From NCBI GenBank assembly GCA_903813345.2, contig CAIIXF020000001.1, positions 8,125,098-8,189,097 on the forward strand: 64,000 nt of DNA, read 5' to 3'. A program made the translations under genes and the position numbers. Each line of letters begins with the position of its first letter. Position 1 is the stretch's first letter. This DNA comes from Owenia fusiformis (taxonomy: Eukaryota; Annelida; Polychaeta; Sabellida; Oweniidae). This document shows positions 10,501 to 21,860 of the stretch, piece after piece. Below the pieces are notes generated by a model, which worked only from the letters and a program-made list of their open reading frames with translations, made no database searches and was not told the origin of the DNA.

Positions 10501-13007
10501 GTTTAAAAATTGAAATCTGAACACATCTTAATTCGAACAGTGAACACTCATATTTGAAAAATCAACCTGTTTAACTTGAACTTTTTTTTTACCAAATATC
10601 ACATATTTCTTACAAAATTGCTCAAATATTGTCAGTTTAACACTGAATTGTTATGATATCAAAACTTTTGAATTGGATTTTGGAATGCTATTAAGCTTTT
10701 TGGGTGGTCAGTATAAATATTATTAATATTTATTAATATTTTTCATTGAGAATGCATTCATATTTCTTCAAAATCCAGAATATTGCAGATGTAAAAACCT
10801 CAAAATTCAAACACTTCTAATTTGAACGCTTTATCTGGTCCAAATACTATATCTAGTAGCATTCAGATTAGAAAGAATTTACTGTAGTTCATGACTTTTC
10901 ACTCCATCTATATGCAGCAGACTAACTGCTGCAACAGGTATATATTCTACACCTGGTCTCTAAGCTATGATATCACAGTTGTTACTATTGTGCTCATAAC
11001 CTTCGATTATGAGGGCTAATTCAAGGCTGTACCTGAATAACGTGAATTTGAGACCAATTTTCGAAATCAATTTTTCAAATTTTGCACTTGTTTAAAACCT
11101 TGAACTTCCTTCAAACTCATCTTATGCATCTTTTACATTTTAGTTAAATACTCTAAAAATATATATCTCATCACTGAGGTATAGATGTAAAAAAACCCAT
11201 AATGGTCATCTTTGGCTATACCTGAAATTCATAAAGGAGCACGTAGGTTATCGCAAACAATTTCAAAAGATTCTAACTTGAATTATGAATATTTTCTGAT
11301 CATAAACATGGGTGTATCTTTTAGATCCATTCATTATCTTCAAGAAAAGTATATATAATGATAATTTAGTTAATCAGACCTAAGTGATATTGAAGGGGCA
11401 ATGGACCAATCAACATACTTTTTCAAAAATGTTGACCTAGGTTTCACCAATAATGCAACCTAATATTATATTGTTGAATGCATAATTAGAATGTGCTTTG
11501 AGACATGTTTCATTTCCTAAAAGGAAAATTTGATTGCTCCAGGGACTTTAAAGATATTCAATTTGGATGACCAAAATGAACTGAAACCAATGGATAGCAT
11601 GAGATTTTTCAATGGAGAAATAACATGGGGAACACTTATCTTAATGCAATTAAGTTTTTCTTTCAAGAACTATTTGATACATCAAAATAAAGAATAGTAA
11701 TGCATTAAACATTGTAAAAAATGATTGCATTTTTGGTGAAATTGGGTCAACATCTTCAAAATGGGGTCAAAAAGTGTGTTGATGGGTTAATTGCTAGCTA
11801 AATATCTCCGAGTTTGTTTGAATTTTTTATTACTGTGCATAATTTTCTTAGAGATAATGAATTGATCTAAAAGATAAACTTGTCTTCATTGTCAGAAAAT
11901 AGTCATAATCCAAGATATAACCTTCTGAAATTGTTTGCGATAACCCACGTGCTCCTTTGAAAACTTACATTTACAATTCTTCAAATTTTTGACTTGTTTA
12001 AAACCTTAAACGTTCTTAAAATTCATTTTGGGTATGTTCAATCTTAGTCCCACACTCTAAAACTGTATATTTAATCATAGAGGTATGGATGTAAAAACCA
12101 TAAGGGTCAGCCATGGCTATACCTGAAATTCGTAAATTTGAAACCTTATATTTACAAATTTTCAAATTTTGAACTTGTTTAAAACCTTAAACTTCCTTAA
12201 AACCCATCTAAATTGTGTTTTACATATTAGTTCCATACAGCAATACCATAAGTATCACCATAGAGGGATGGATCTAGAAACTATAGGGGTCTGCCTGGAA
12301 TTCGTAAATTTGAAACCTTATATTTACAATTTTTCAAATTTTGGACTTGTTTAAAACCTTAAACTTCCTTAAAACCCATCTTAATTATGTTTTACATCTT
12401 AGTTCCACACTATAAAACCATATATATCATCATAGAGGGATGGATCCAGGAACTATAGGGGTCAGCTATAGTCATACACAAAATCCAGCTGTCAAAAATG
12501 TCAAATTTTTCGAAAAATCAACAATTTTTTTCTCAGCTCCTACCTCTTCCATGGCTTTGCATCTTTCAGGGTTACTAACCCTGCTATTGGGCACTTCACA
12601 TGAATTTTTTCAACCTCTTACAGTGTCTAGTTGAAAAGTTAGGATCAAAATTGTAAGGAAATGGGTCACGAATTTGCCCCCTTGGGTACACACTTTGTAC
12701 TAATATTCAATTTTTTTAGGAGTAATCAGCATCAATTATACTGCAAATGATTCATATATATAATATCTAGGTATGTCACTTACAAACATCAAAATATCTA
12801 AGGTTATTTAGTGTGAACAATTTTTTTCCCCGGGGTGGGGTGTTTTTGTGGGGTAGGGGGCTAACTCTTCAAAAAAAAAGAACTTCCTACCACTCTGTGA
12901 AGCTATCACCTAGGTGGAAATTTCATCCAAGACTCTCCCCTAACTGGAAATGCTGCCAAACCAACTATACTCCATTTATTGAGAATTTCCCTCCTCGCCC
13001 CTAGAGT
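7566..13007. mobile_element. ~5.4 kb foldback-type element with ~1.1 kb arms
   Basis: Long inverted arms lie at 7566-~8800 and ~11985-13007. The ends read ACTCAAGGGGCGAGGAGGGA at the left and its near-complement at the right. Both arms contain a stretch with CCCCACCCCGGGG followed by tandem ~180-bp subrepeats: about four at 8095-8810 and about three at 12000-12480. Each subrepeat contains GCTGACCCCTATAGTTTCTA, and a further diverged unit lies at 11035-11230. Inside are two smaller inverted pairs: 8811-9030 with 9305-9510, and 11232-11330 with 11830-11960. No transposase frame is visible. Long inverted repeats made of internal tandem units are the hallmark of foldback (FB)-type elements. Confidence 0.7.
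9515..11030. repeat. Middle domain of the foldback element; possible nested pogo-like relic
   Basis: This is AT-rich sequence with no open frame. From about 10366 (CAGTGAAACCTGTATATCCC) to about 10884 (ending TTTACTGTA) the text has repeated 'TCTGAACAC'-like and 'TTCGAAC'-like strings. Such strings are typical of degenerate pogo/Tigger-type non-autonomous elements. The ends agree only in CAGT, so the assignment is weak. Confidence 0.3.
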
Positions 13008-13327
13008 AATAGGTTTACCTTGTAATGGGGAATAAAAAATTCAAGTAATATAATTATTTCACATACACAAATATGTCTGTGTGAAGTAAAATACAAATAC
13101 AATGGTTCTATAATATTTTTGGGGTTATGGTATAAAATATCCGCTTTAAAAAAGCAATTTTATTATGATGTATCATGTGAATTAGTAGACGTTCTGATTG
13201 GATTCATTAAACAGACTGGTTAGGTTTCAATTGAATCATTTTGAATGTGTGTATTTTTAATATTTTAATCCACAGTGTCAAAGAACAATAATAATGCTAT
13301 ATTGGTAATTGGAAAGATTCCACTTAC

Positions 13328-14210
13328 CACGATTTCAAAAAATTGTAAATAGATAATATTATTCTTGAATTATGGTCATTTGTTTCAAGGAATCTGGAGG
13401 CTCGTTCAGCTGAGCTGACAAAATCATCAAGATTTACGGATTGTCCATCTGTTGGCTGCTCATTGTCACTTTCAAGGAATGTTAATGGCTCTGAAACTTG
13501 TAGCCTTGCCCAAGTCAGTATTTATTTACTTATCTGATCTTGAATTATTACAACCTTAAACAATCCAATGCATCATCGCTGATATTATGCTAAGTTATTC
13601 AGCGGTTCCGAGACGGTATCGCAAAACCATATTGATTGACAATATGGACATGGACACAACGTGTGACTTCAGGCTGATTGACCAATCAAAACGTTATCAA
13701 GTTGACCTGCATAAAAAAAGCAAACTACCCGTCTAGGACTTGAAATTCAATGTTCTGATCGAGTGATTCTTGAGAGTTACAATATATTATGTTATTAAAT
13801 GTACATTGGAATGTAAGCAGTCATTAATACTCGTCTAAATGAAATCATGCAATTCAATGTTGATTCAAAATCAAAACTAAATTCTCGATGGAAATGCACG
13901 AAGACCTAGTCCGGCAATGTAGGCTCGTCGTTGATTTGTCAAATTTTACCGACAAAAACATTGGGTCGGTAAAGCACGTGGCTTTCTCTTTGGTACAAGG
14001 CGGTCATAATAGAAATCAAGATAAGTAAAAGAGACCGACTTGGGCAAGGCTATGAAACTTGATTTGTGGGTATTCCAGTGGGTCGATGGGTCTTTTGCTC
14101 TGAATTCACTTCATTGGCGTACCTAATTCTAACATTTTCATTGTCATCATTACATGTTATGGACCCGTTTTTCAAATTAACAGTATTAGCGATAAAACCA
14201 TAGTTTTTGG
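13328..14210 (-). pseudogene. Unrecognised coding exon split by a 552-bp transposable element
   Basis: On the minus strand an open frame runs from about 14210 to 14053 (residues including NYGFIANTVNLKNGS and ending PTNQVS). It stops at a TAG formed by the first three bases of an inserted element. The same frame resumes exactly after the element at 13500 with the duplicated target and continues (EPLTFLESDNEQPTDGQ, then RASRFLETNDHNSRIILS) to a good donor, GTAAGT, at 13327-13322. Taking out one target copy and the element leaves the frame open across about 125 codons. This is strong evidence that both parts were one exon. The protein is hydrophilic and not recognised. Upstream it runs into the arm of the 14.2-17.9 kb foldback at a GACGGACGG-type repeat, so the 5' border is unknown. 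Confidence 0.5.
13501..14052. mobile_element. 552-bp MULE-like MITE with 9-bp target duplication
   Basis: Terminal inverted repeats begin TAGCCTTGCCCAAGTC at 13501, with the complement ending at 14052. They can be followed for about 50 bp with mismatches. The nine bases TGAAACTTG occur directly before (13492-13500) and directly after (14053-14061) the element. A 9-bp duplication points to the Mutator-like group. The element has no coding frame and is non-autonomous. It sits inside what looks like a coding exon on the minus strand. Confidence 0.8.
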
Positions 14211-15639
14211 TCCGTCCGTCTGTCAACATTTGCTGCACAAATTAAAACTGCTATTCGGATTGAGTCATTTCCACATTCATTTTATGCATATCCATAATGT
14301 CTATTTGACCTATCATCGCCATTTCCCAAGTTCGCCCGGTTTTCGAGAAATTGCTGATTTTTAAATTTCGAGAAAAATCGATCTGATGATAGCCTTATAG
14401 AAAGTCAAGAGAAGTGAAGAAAAGATTGAAAAAATACCAGTCCAGTCCATTTCCAGGTCTAGGTCCAGGTCCAAGTCAAGGTCCAGTTCAGGTCCAAGTC
14501 CAGATCTAGGTCTAATCAGGTTTAATCTAGGTCAAAGGTCAAGAACTAGGTCAAATCCAGTACTTTGTCATTTTTTCAATTTTCTCAGTCGTCCTTCAAT
14601 ATTTTTGCTCCGTTTTTTTAATCATGTTCCTTGGAAAAAAGCTAATCCCTACAGGCAAGTTGTTTTTGATCACTCTTACCGTTTTTGAGATATGGCATCC
14701 GAAAAGTAGGTCACAATAAAAACTTCTTGGAATTCAATGTATGAGTTATGAAAAATGTGTAGAATTGTCCAAAAAATCCGAATCTGCAAACCAGATTTTG
14801 ATCCGACTTCTGGTTCGGAAGTTATGGCATTTTGAAATCTCAAAAATCGCTATTTTGGTATCCGATGTTAAGTCAATAGGGCTTGAGAAAATTATCAATT
14901 GTAACAACACAACACTAGATACAGCTTGGATGCAGCCAACTTAATAAGAATCTACAATAGAGGCCGTCCTCAAAATCTACTTTCCTTCAAAATTTGGACA
15001 CTAAAAGGCCTAGGTCAAAATCTAGGTCAAATTCATAGTTTTTCCTTTGACTACAACAAATCATATCTGAACCAACAACAAAGGACTCATCTTTCATTGA
15101 TCTCATATTTACCAATACTTTTGTTTGAAAAATATCAGGATATACATTCCTCTGAAGGTTCTACACTGTGTGAGCAGGACCGTGGGTCCTTTATTTCATA
15201 TGTAATGGCATTTTCCAGTTGATGGGTTTATATATAGTATTTTCAATTTTCCATGAGGGTGTCTTTAGACTACTTGTAATGGGGTGGCTAATTACTTTAA
15301 TGAATAAGGAATGTTTATCCGAACAATGTATACAAAGAAAATCTTGCCAGTTGTCCATCAGTAAATAAATCATCATGATAAAAGTATAATTTATTAAAGC
15401 ATCCATTTGTTACCGTTCTGAATCCAAATGATACATAGGTGCATCCATTTTATACATATATGTTGACGTTTACGAATTTTTTTCAAATATCTTCCCTATA
15501 ACAGGAATATGGTAGCTGAAACTTTCACACATTGTGATACTATGTATATTGAATATGTATGCAAGATTTCAAGTCACAATGTTAAGTAGAAAATCTGAGA
15601 TCACTTACCTCGATTTGCTGTCATATTTTTGCAATGATT

Positions 15640-15725
15640 CCATTCCTATAATGTACGCGAGCACCCACGATACATTACATATAAATGACTGCATCCACAT
15701 AGATCGACTAGCCACAGTGTCATAA
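15640..15725 (+). pseudogene. Partial inverted copy of the putative exon at 7243-7385
   Basis: An open frame on the plus strand reads STHDTLHINDCIHIDRLATV and then stops, against GTHETLHVPGCIHIDRLATV in the minus-strand exon at 7243-7385. The DNA is nearly identical over the last 35 bases (CTGCATCCACATAGATCGAC and on). It is diverged upstream but alignable back to a shared Cys-Asn. It sits in the loop of the second foldback. Confidence 0.45.
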
Positions 15726-16272
15726 GTATTTATAATTGTGACTTATTTCAGCTTGGAAAAATTTTGAAAATTAGTATTTTAAATGACCATTTTTAGAATG
15801 AAGAATCATCAAAGATCCCTTCCGTTTACTGACTGAGAGATATGGGGTGTGATCTTCATTTTGAAAATGGTTGTTTTCTCCACATGAACAACACCACAAA
15901 ATATTAATTAACAAAAACTCAACAAGACAATAGGTTTTTCCAAACCACACAGGCATTGTGAAGTATTCCTAAGTGTTTTTATGAAAAATAACATGCTCCG
16001 TCACAATGACGATTTAAGTCAACGTTTAAGTCATGAATTGATGAACGTTCGATTGTAGTTAATCACATTCGAATTTGCCGCCATGTTTTTACTGAAACGA
16101 ACTCATTTATACAGTATATCATGATTTTAAGTGTAGATGCGTGGTTATTTTTTGGTGATATGTATAAGTATCCATTTCTTTGTATTATCAGATAAATATA
16201 AAATAAATATACCTCAATCAGCAAGCACAAATATGAGAGTTTGTTCATATTCTCAGTCATAACTTTCTAAGC

Positions 16273-16780
16273 AGATCTCTCTATATCACGCGGTACTAAC
16301 TCTCCGGGGCGTATCGGAACCAAAACGTCCCGCAAAACCGTTAATTTGAATTTCAAATCTACCCTGTCTTTGGAAAATCGATGATTGTGAGTCTCACACA
16401 ACACCGTTTTTCTTCAAACTTGTTCCATTAAAACCTTCACAGAAATACCTTTCAGTCGAGACGTTGCCTTTGTTTACTAAGTCCCTCGTTTTAGCGGCGT
16501 TTTGGTCCCCAGATGTGAGAAGATGCAAATCTTCAGGGATTTCAACCAGAAGTCTCGACGCCGCTAAAACGAGTGACTCTGTACACAAAAGCAATGTCTC
16601 GACTGAAAGGTATTTCTGTGAAGGTTTTAATGGAACAAGTTTGAAGAAAAACGGTGTACTATGAGACTCACAATCATTGATTTTCCAAAGAAAGGGTAGG
16701 TTTGAAATTCAAATTAACGGTTTTGCGAGGCGTTTTGGTTTCGATTCGCCCCGGTGAGTTAGTACCGCGTGTATATATCT
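16273..16780. repeat. Near-perfect ~500-bp hairpin (MITE)
   Basis: Arms of about 240 bp pair with only scattered mismatches around a loop of about 30 bp near 16528. The loop holds its own small inverted repeat (CAGATGTG, ATCTTCAGG). The ends contain ACGCGGTACTAACTC and its complement. The inner part near the centre contains GTTTTAGCGGCGT. Open frames on either strand here are mirror images of each other and are not genes. It is nested in the loop of the 14.2-17.9 kb foldback. Confidence 0.8.
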
Positions 16781-18356
16781 CTCAGATATATATATATGGG
16801 ATCTATACCCGGTGTAAAATATATTATGGTCCCCTGGGGATTATGGTCCCCTTTCCTTGCGGCCCTTACTGTGTAATAAGGAAAATAGGACCCACGGTCC
16901 TGTGCTCACACAGTTTGAACCCTTCAGAGGAATGTATATCCTGACTTTCAAACAAAAATATTGATTTGGATTTGTAGTCTCGATCTTTGAGAAACTTAGA
17001 CAGCACAGTTGTGTGACCTAGTTTGATGACCTTTGACCTTGAAAATTTTACTTATTTAGAGCTCAGTAAGGTCTTTTGTGATTAAGCGACCAAAATTTAC
17101 ATCCAAAAATCAATTTGAAAAAATCAACTTTTTTGACATTTCAAAGGTCACTGAAGGTCAAGTAAAGGTCAAATCCTAAAACTAATGTCAGATTTGAACT
17201 CCTGGTAGATGATTTTCAAAAAAAAATTGGTCAAATTGAAGCAAGTTGAAAAACAACTTATTTTTACTGTTTTTTGACGTCAAATATCTCAAAAACGGTA
17301 AAAATTTGATGCTGACATATATTGAGCAATATGTAGGGAATGCTTAAATCTAGTTATGATGTAATTCATTGCAAGAAATGATCAAGTATAAGGCAAACTT
17401 TGAGAAACTTTTCAATCACAAAACCTGCCATTGACTTTATACATAAATGAATAAACATAAGAAAGTTTCCTGAAAATGAATAAGTCCTACTTTTTGTCAA
17501 ATTTTATAGAGTAAACACCAAAAACTGTAATTCCAAGAGCTTTGAAATCTTCAGAGGACATAAGTTGCATATACAGCAACTACAACAAGTTATTTGAAAG
17601 TTGTACTTCAACAAAGTGTCTAGTATTTACAGAAAATTTGACTTTTTGACGTCAAAATCAGCAATTTCTCGGAAACCGGGCGAACTTGGGAAATGGCGAT
17701 GATAGGTCAAATAGGCATTATGGATATGCATAAAATGACTGTGGATATGACTCAATCCGAATAGCAGTTTTAATTTGTGCAGCCAATGTTGACGGACGGA
17801 AAAAAATGACTGACGGACGGACCAACGGACGGACGGACGCCTGGTCAATCCCATAGGCTCACTGTGTGAGCCAAAAATAATTGTAATTACGTCACCGTAT
17901 ACTGTAAATCAATAGAGAGTAGGACCAAAATTTGATAGGACCACCTATCCTTTTACATTACCCCATAAATGTGGGGTTGCTTTTAATCTTGGGGTTGAAA
18001 GCTGGATTAGTGGTTAATCAGATAAAATTCAGCTGTTTGTGACTGATTTCAATACACAAGTAGTTGTGGGGGTGATTTGAAACACACATTTATGGGGACC
18101 GGGGATTTTTATTTACAATTTGCCATCTTATAACAATTAACTGACAAGTCTTGTTCGATGTTAAATACCAGATCTGTCAAGCCCCGATTTAAATTCCAGT
18201 TTTTAGTGTTTACAACTACGATTTTTCATGTGATCCCCCCATTTTTAAGTCATAAATCTTTCTTGAGTAACCCCGATTTTTTGTAAAAATAATTTTTGAC
18301 GAACAGAGCTCTCGATCCAAATTTTAAGATAATCGACATAGCAAAACAATTTAAGC

Positions 18357-20992
18357 CTATGGATTTTTGTTCAGTTCCACTTCATTGAGACTAACAAGTA
18401 TCCCATCCAGCATTTGAGGTGGTTCATCATATCCGAAAGGAGATGGTGGTGTGTCTCTGCGTACGAGAGGTGGAGATGATTTCTCCACGGTCTGAACGCT
18501 ACCTCCTTTTGACACCTCTTGTCCAATTGATTTCGTGGTCTTAGATTGTGATTTCTGACTAAAAACAACTCGAAACGATGAGGTCTGGTCGCTACTGTCA
18601 CCCAAGCCAAAGAATGCTTTAGAAAGTCGGAAGGTTCTTCGTGTGCACACGAACGAAAAGCAAATGAACGCACCCTGAAGGGAATTCATCACAATGAAAA
18701 CATACCAGAACGCCAAGATTTGAGAAAATGCAGCAACAAAACCCATGATCCAAGTAAACCCCATGATGCTTGCCATCTTGAAATACTGCCAATTGTTGCT
18801 TTTGCGATATCCTCGTAATTTGACAGTCTGAGCAAGATTTCTTATATCAGATATTTTCAGTACCGTGTTGATGTAAAACACTGCATTAGCAATGAGTATG
18901 AGACCCAAGGGCAAAGCAAACGTAAAGAGAAGGGCATTTGGGTTGCTGATCCAACAAGCAGTGCTACTGCCATAACCAATTGTTAATCCCCAGAGTTGAT
19001 AGTAATCAACAACGAAACAGAAGCTGACAGCAACGGCGGGCATGCCCCATGCGTACACAAGATAAACGTAAAATCGTTTTGTTCTCATTGATGTCATCAC
19101 AACTTGAAATTTATGCCTGAATGTAAAATAGATATCAAATGACAAGACGTTTGACCAGAACGCAGACGACAACCAGAAATAATGCTCCGTCACAGCGATA
19201 CCAGTACAAACAAGCGGTATGGATGTCTCATTCATGACGGATACCATCAGTAGTTGAGCAATGAAAATAGCAACAGAAAGGTTCATTATGCATTTGCCAG
19301 GAAGTGTCTGGAGGGAAGGAAATATGGAGAATGTGACGAAGGTTATACCCAGTGATATGAGAGATATTATGTTTCCTACTTGGGACATGATTCTTTGCAA
19401 GTATGAGTAATCAAAAAACATCAATTTACTGAATTCTGAACTGTAATTTGCGCAGACAAAAGCAGATGAGTTGAAGATAATGAACTGGTTTTCCAACAGA
19501 TATTCATCGATTCTCTTCAAATATAGAGATGAGCCATTGCTTTCGAATTCATCTTTGTCAAGTTTGATAACAGAACATTGCAGAAATAATTCATTTGTTA
19601 CATTTTGAGTAAAAGATGCATTGTTGTGGCGAGATGCAAGCACAGAACATACACTAGAATCGACGTTTAAGCCAGTTTTACCACAAAGAACAGGTCTACA
19701 TTTATCAACAGCAAGATCGTATATTTCTGTCTCCTCGCATTTTCTTCCCATACCTTTTATTTCCTCACCTGTCTTGGTTCTAGTGGCAGTCAGGCCGCTG
19801 TGGGAGAAATCTAAGAGAATGGCCATGGACGGAGGCAGCTCACCGAAACTTTGAGAATCACCGAAGAGCCCAAGAGGTCGTATTTGTGATTCGTTGTATC
19901 CATTGCAAAGAGCACATGCAGCATTCTTAAAAAATATGTTTATTGTCTTTCCGATGTTCAAGTCTTCAGCTACGACGAATGTTTTCAAAGCGTATGATTT
20001 GCAAGCAACTTGCAAAACATGAAAATTCGAAATTTCCTCACTGAGAGATGAATTACATTGGATGATGTCTCCAGGTAAACATGGTTCAAGCCATTTTTCG
20101 ATTTGCTCCCCAGGGGGTTGGAAATTAAAACTTATATCATTGTTTTGTATAGAATCTACTAGACTATCAAGATCATCAAGGGTTATTTCTTTCAATTTCT
20201 CACCCAGTTCTCTCAACTTAGCAATGTACCTTATTTCTGTCTTCCAATAAAGCAGTTCAGAAAGCGATTCGAAGTTGCACATTGCGCAGAAAATGTTGGT
20301 GTACGTTGCGCCAGTTCGATTAGAAGTCACAGGAACAAGACTTCTCAATATGTCATTGAAAGTTTCCCCCTTTTGTCCGCGCTCACATTTCTCTCTAACA
20401 TCACCTGCTGGGTAGTCATGGTTACAGCCAATATAGGTATAGTAGAACTTCTTGATCCAATTGTCCAAAGGGGAATAAAAATCATCCGGTGGCAACTCAA
20501 CGTATCTCAAGAATCTGCAACTAGCTTCTGGACGACGATCAAGATACCTTAAGTTGCGAAGATCGTTTTCTGAGAAACTATAGTTTGCATACCAATTAAT
20601 ATCGAAGAGTTTCGGATTAATATTGGCCAGGATGTCAGTGTTGGTCAGTTCATCTTGTTGGTGTGAATTTTTGTTGCATTCGGTGTGGTAGTCATAGCAA
20701 CAGTTACTATATAGATAGCACTTTGGGGTACACAAACAAACTTGGCTAGAATATTTGAGGCCGTAGTCCTTCACTTCTAGGCACTTATTTTTACAAGATG
20801 CACGTGGATGCTTGGACTTTGAGAATTTTTGGTTTTCGGAATTACATACAGGGTTTTCTACAGACAACGAGCACCGCAACTCGCTATTGTTTTGATAATT
20901 AAAGGCAGCCATGCCCAAAGTTTGGATCTTACACTGGTCAAATGGCCCATCGATTGGTTTCGATTTCTCAACATCTCCCCTTTCGCATATAA
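18357..20992 (-). CDS. Adhesion-type GPCR with somatomedin B domain
   Basis: Cell-surface seven-helix receptor. Numbering follows the 926-codon open frame that begins at 21137. A somatomedin B-like domain lies at about 113-155, with eight Cys and the NCCYDY core. It is followed by a Cys-rich, N-glycosylated ectodomain, then CRPVLC at 480-485, a form seen in Methuselah-like ectodomains. TM1 is at about 586-608, TM2 616-634, TM3 650-672, TM4 690-711, TM5 733-757, TM6 785-808 and TM7 810-832. GFTWIMGF in TM6 and NSLQGAF in TM7 are signatures of adhesion/secretin receptors. No GPS autoproteolysis motif is visible. The cytoplasmic tail is short and Ser-rich. The region is intronless from residue 49 on. 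A TTTTGCAG acceptor lies at 20993-21000, so codons 1-48 of the open frame are probably intron and a signal-peptide exon is expected further right. Ligand and coupling are unknown. Confidence 0.8.
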
Positions 20993-21137
20993 CTGCAAAA
21001 TAAAGCAAATCTATCGTGAAACTATGAATTTGAAGGTTCATTAGCAGCCCTCTAACGATATGTTTTTCGAGAACAGCAATGATAAAAATACATGACAAGT
21101 ATAGTGACATAATAGTGTGACATTCCAGACCTGCCAA
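20993..21137 (-). other. Alternative 5' extension of the GPCR open frame, or intron
   Basis: The open frame continues upstream for 48 codons to an ATG at 21137. It encodes two hydrophobic stretches, one of which could pass as a signal peptide (around MSLYLSCIFIIAVL). The TTTGCTTTATTTTGCAG at its boundary is a convincing 3' splice site. I favour intron, with the true start in an exon not found. Confidence 0.45.
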
Positions 21138-21689
21138 CCACTGCTCATAAAACAGGGTATTGTGAGCAGTTAGAAACAGGGGGAATCAGAGAACTGAGAT
21201 ATTTAAACAAACCTTTCTTTGAGAAACAGTGGAATACTTGGGAAAACAGAAAGTTTTTTAAAATTGGAAGAAAAAGACTGACTTAAAATGTCCTTTTCTG
21301 ATAAAAGCTGATTATGTCACAATTAATTATGCGTTGTGAAGTATCAAAAACTTATAGCACTTATAAATGTAATGGATTGATTTTCGATTGAATAATCATT
21401 TTACCATATTAACGTTTTCTTAAAAGTGATGAAATCAGTCACTTTTTCAAATGTGATGGCTCATTTATTGAAATCTGCATGTAAAAACTGGTTATCCATG
21501 AATATAATATTAAATATTATTCATACCACTTATTCACACATAGCAAGCAATGCCTCGTAGTATCAAATACCAGCCAATCAGAAAACAATATTTCAAATAG
21601 TCTGCATTCTTGAATTTACAACCAAGCACTGGCTATTTTGATATTCTTTGATTCAGATTCATCAATCTTATAATTTCTTTTAATTTTTT

Positions 21690-21860
21690 TTAATTTAATT
21701 AAATATTTAATGAAAACACATAATGCAATCCTGTGCTAAGGGCTAATGTGAAAAGTCAGTAGACCCCACTGGGGATCGAACGCACGACCCATCTTTTGCA
21801 GGTCTAATGTCAAATGGTTTGTGTTGGCCTAGTTATGACCACCTAACCTTGAAACCCTTG
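21690..21860 (-). repeat. Possible tRNA-derived SINE
   Basis: On the minus strand, TGGTCATAACTAGG resembles a polymerase III A box and, about 60 bp downstream, CGTTCGATCCC resembles a B box. An A/T-rich tail follows. The cloverleaf is not intact, so this is not a working tRNA gene. Only one copy is visible in the window. Confidence 0.4.

Larger units (their letters stand above)
14212..17875. mobile_element. Second foldback element, ~3.7 kb
   Basis: Arms of about 1 kb, more diverged than those of the first foldback. The outer pairing is 14214-14370 with 17640-17805, sharing ATTTCCCAAGTTCGCCCGGT and its complement. The inner pairing is 15100-15200 with 16880-16945, sharing the CAGGACC-GTGGGTCC segment. 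Between these, arm positions such as the ACCGTTTTTGAGATAT motif still pair (near 14685 and 17290). The ends carry GGACGGACGG runs. The loop (15200-16880) contains the 500-bp hairpin and a copy of a putative exon. There is no transposase frame. Confidence 0.6.

Noticed and set aside
16394-16664. Two 66-codon frames, one on each strand
   Set aside because: They are mirror images produced by a near-perfect hairpin.
21770-21800. Functional tRNA gene on the minus strand
   Set aside because: Only the B-box-like GTTCGATCCC is convincing. The acceptor and T stems do not pair, so a SINE is more likely.
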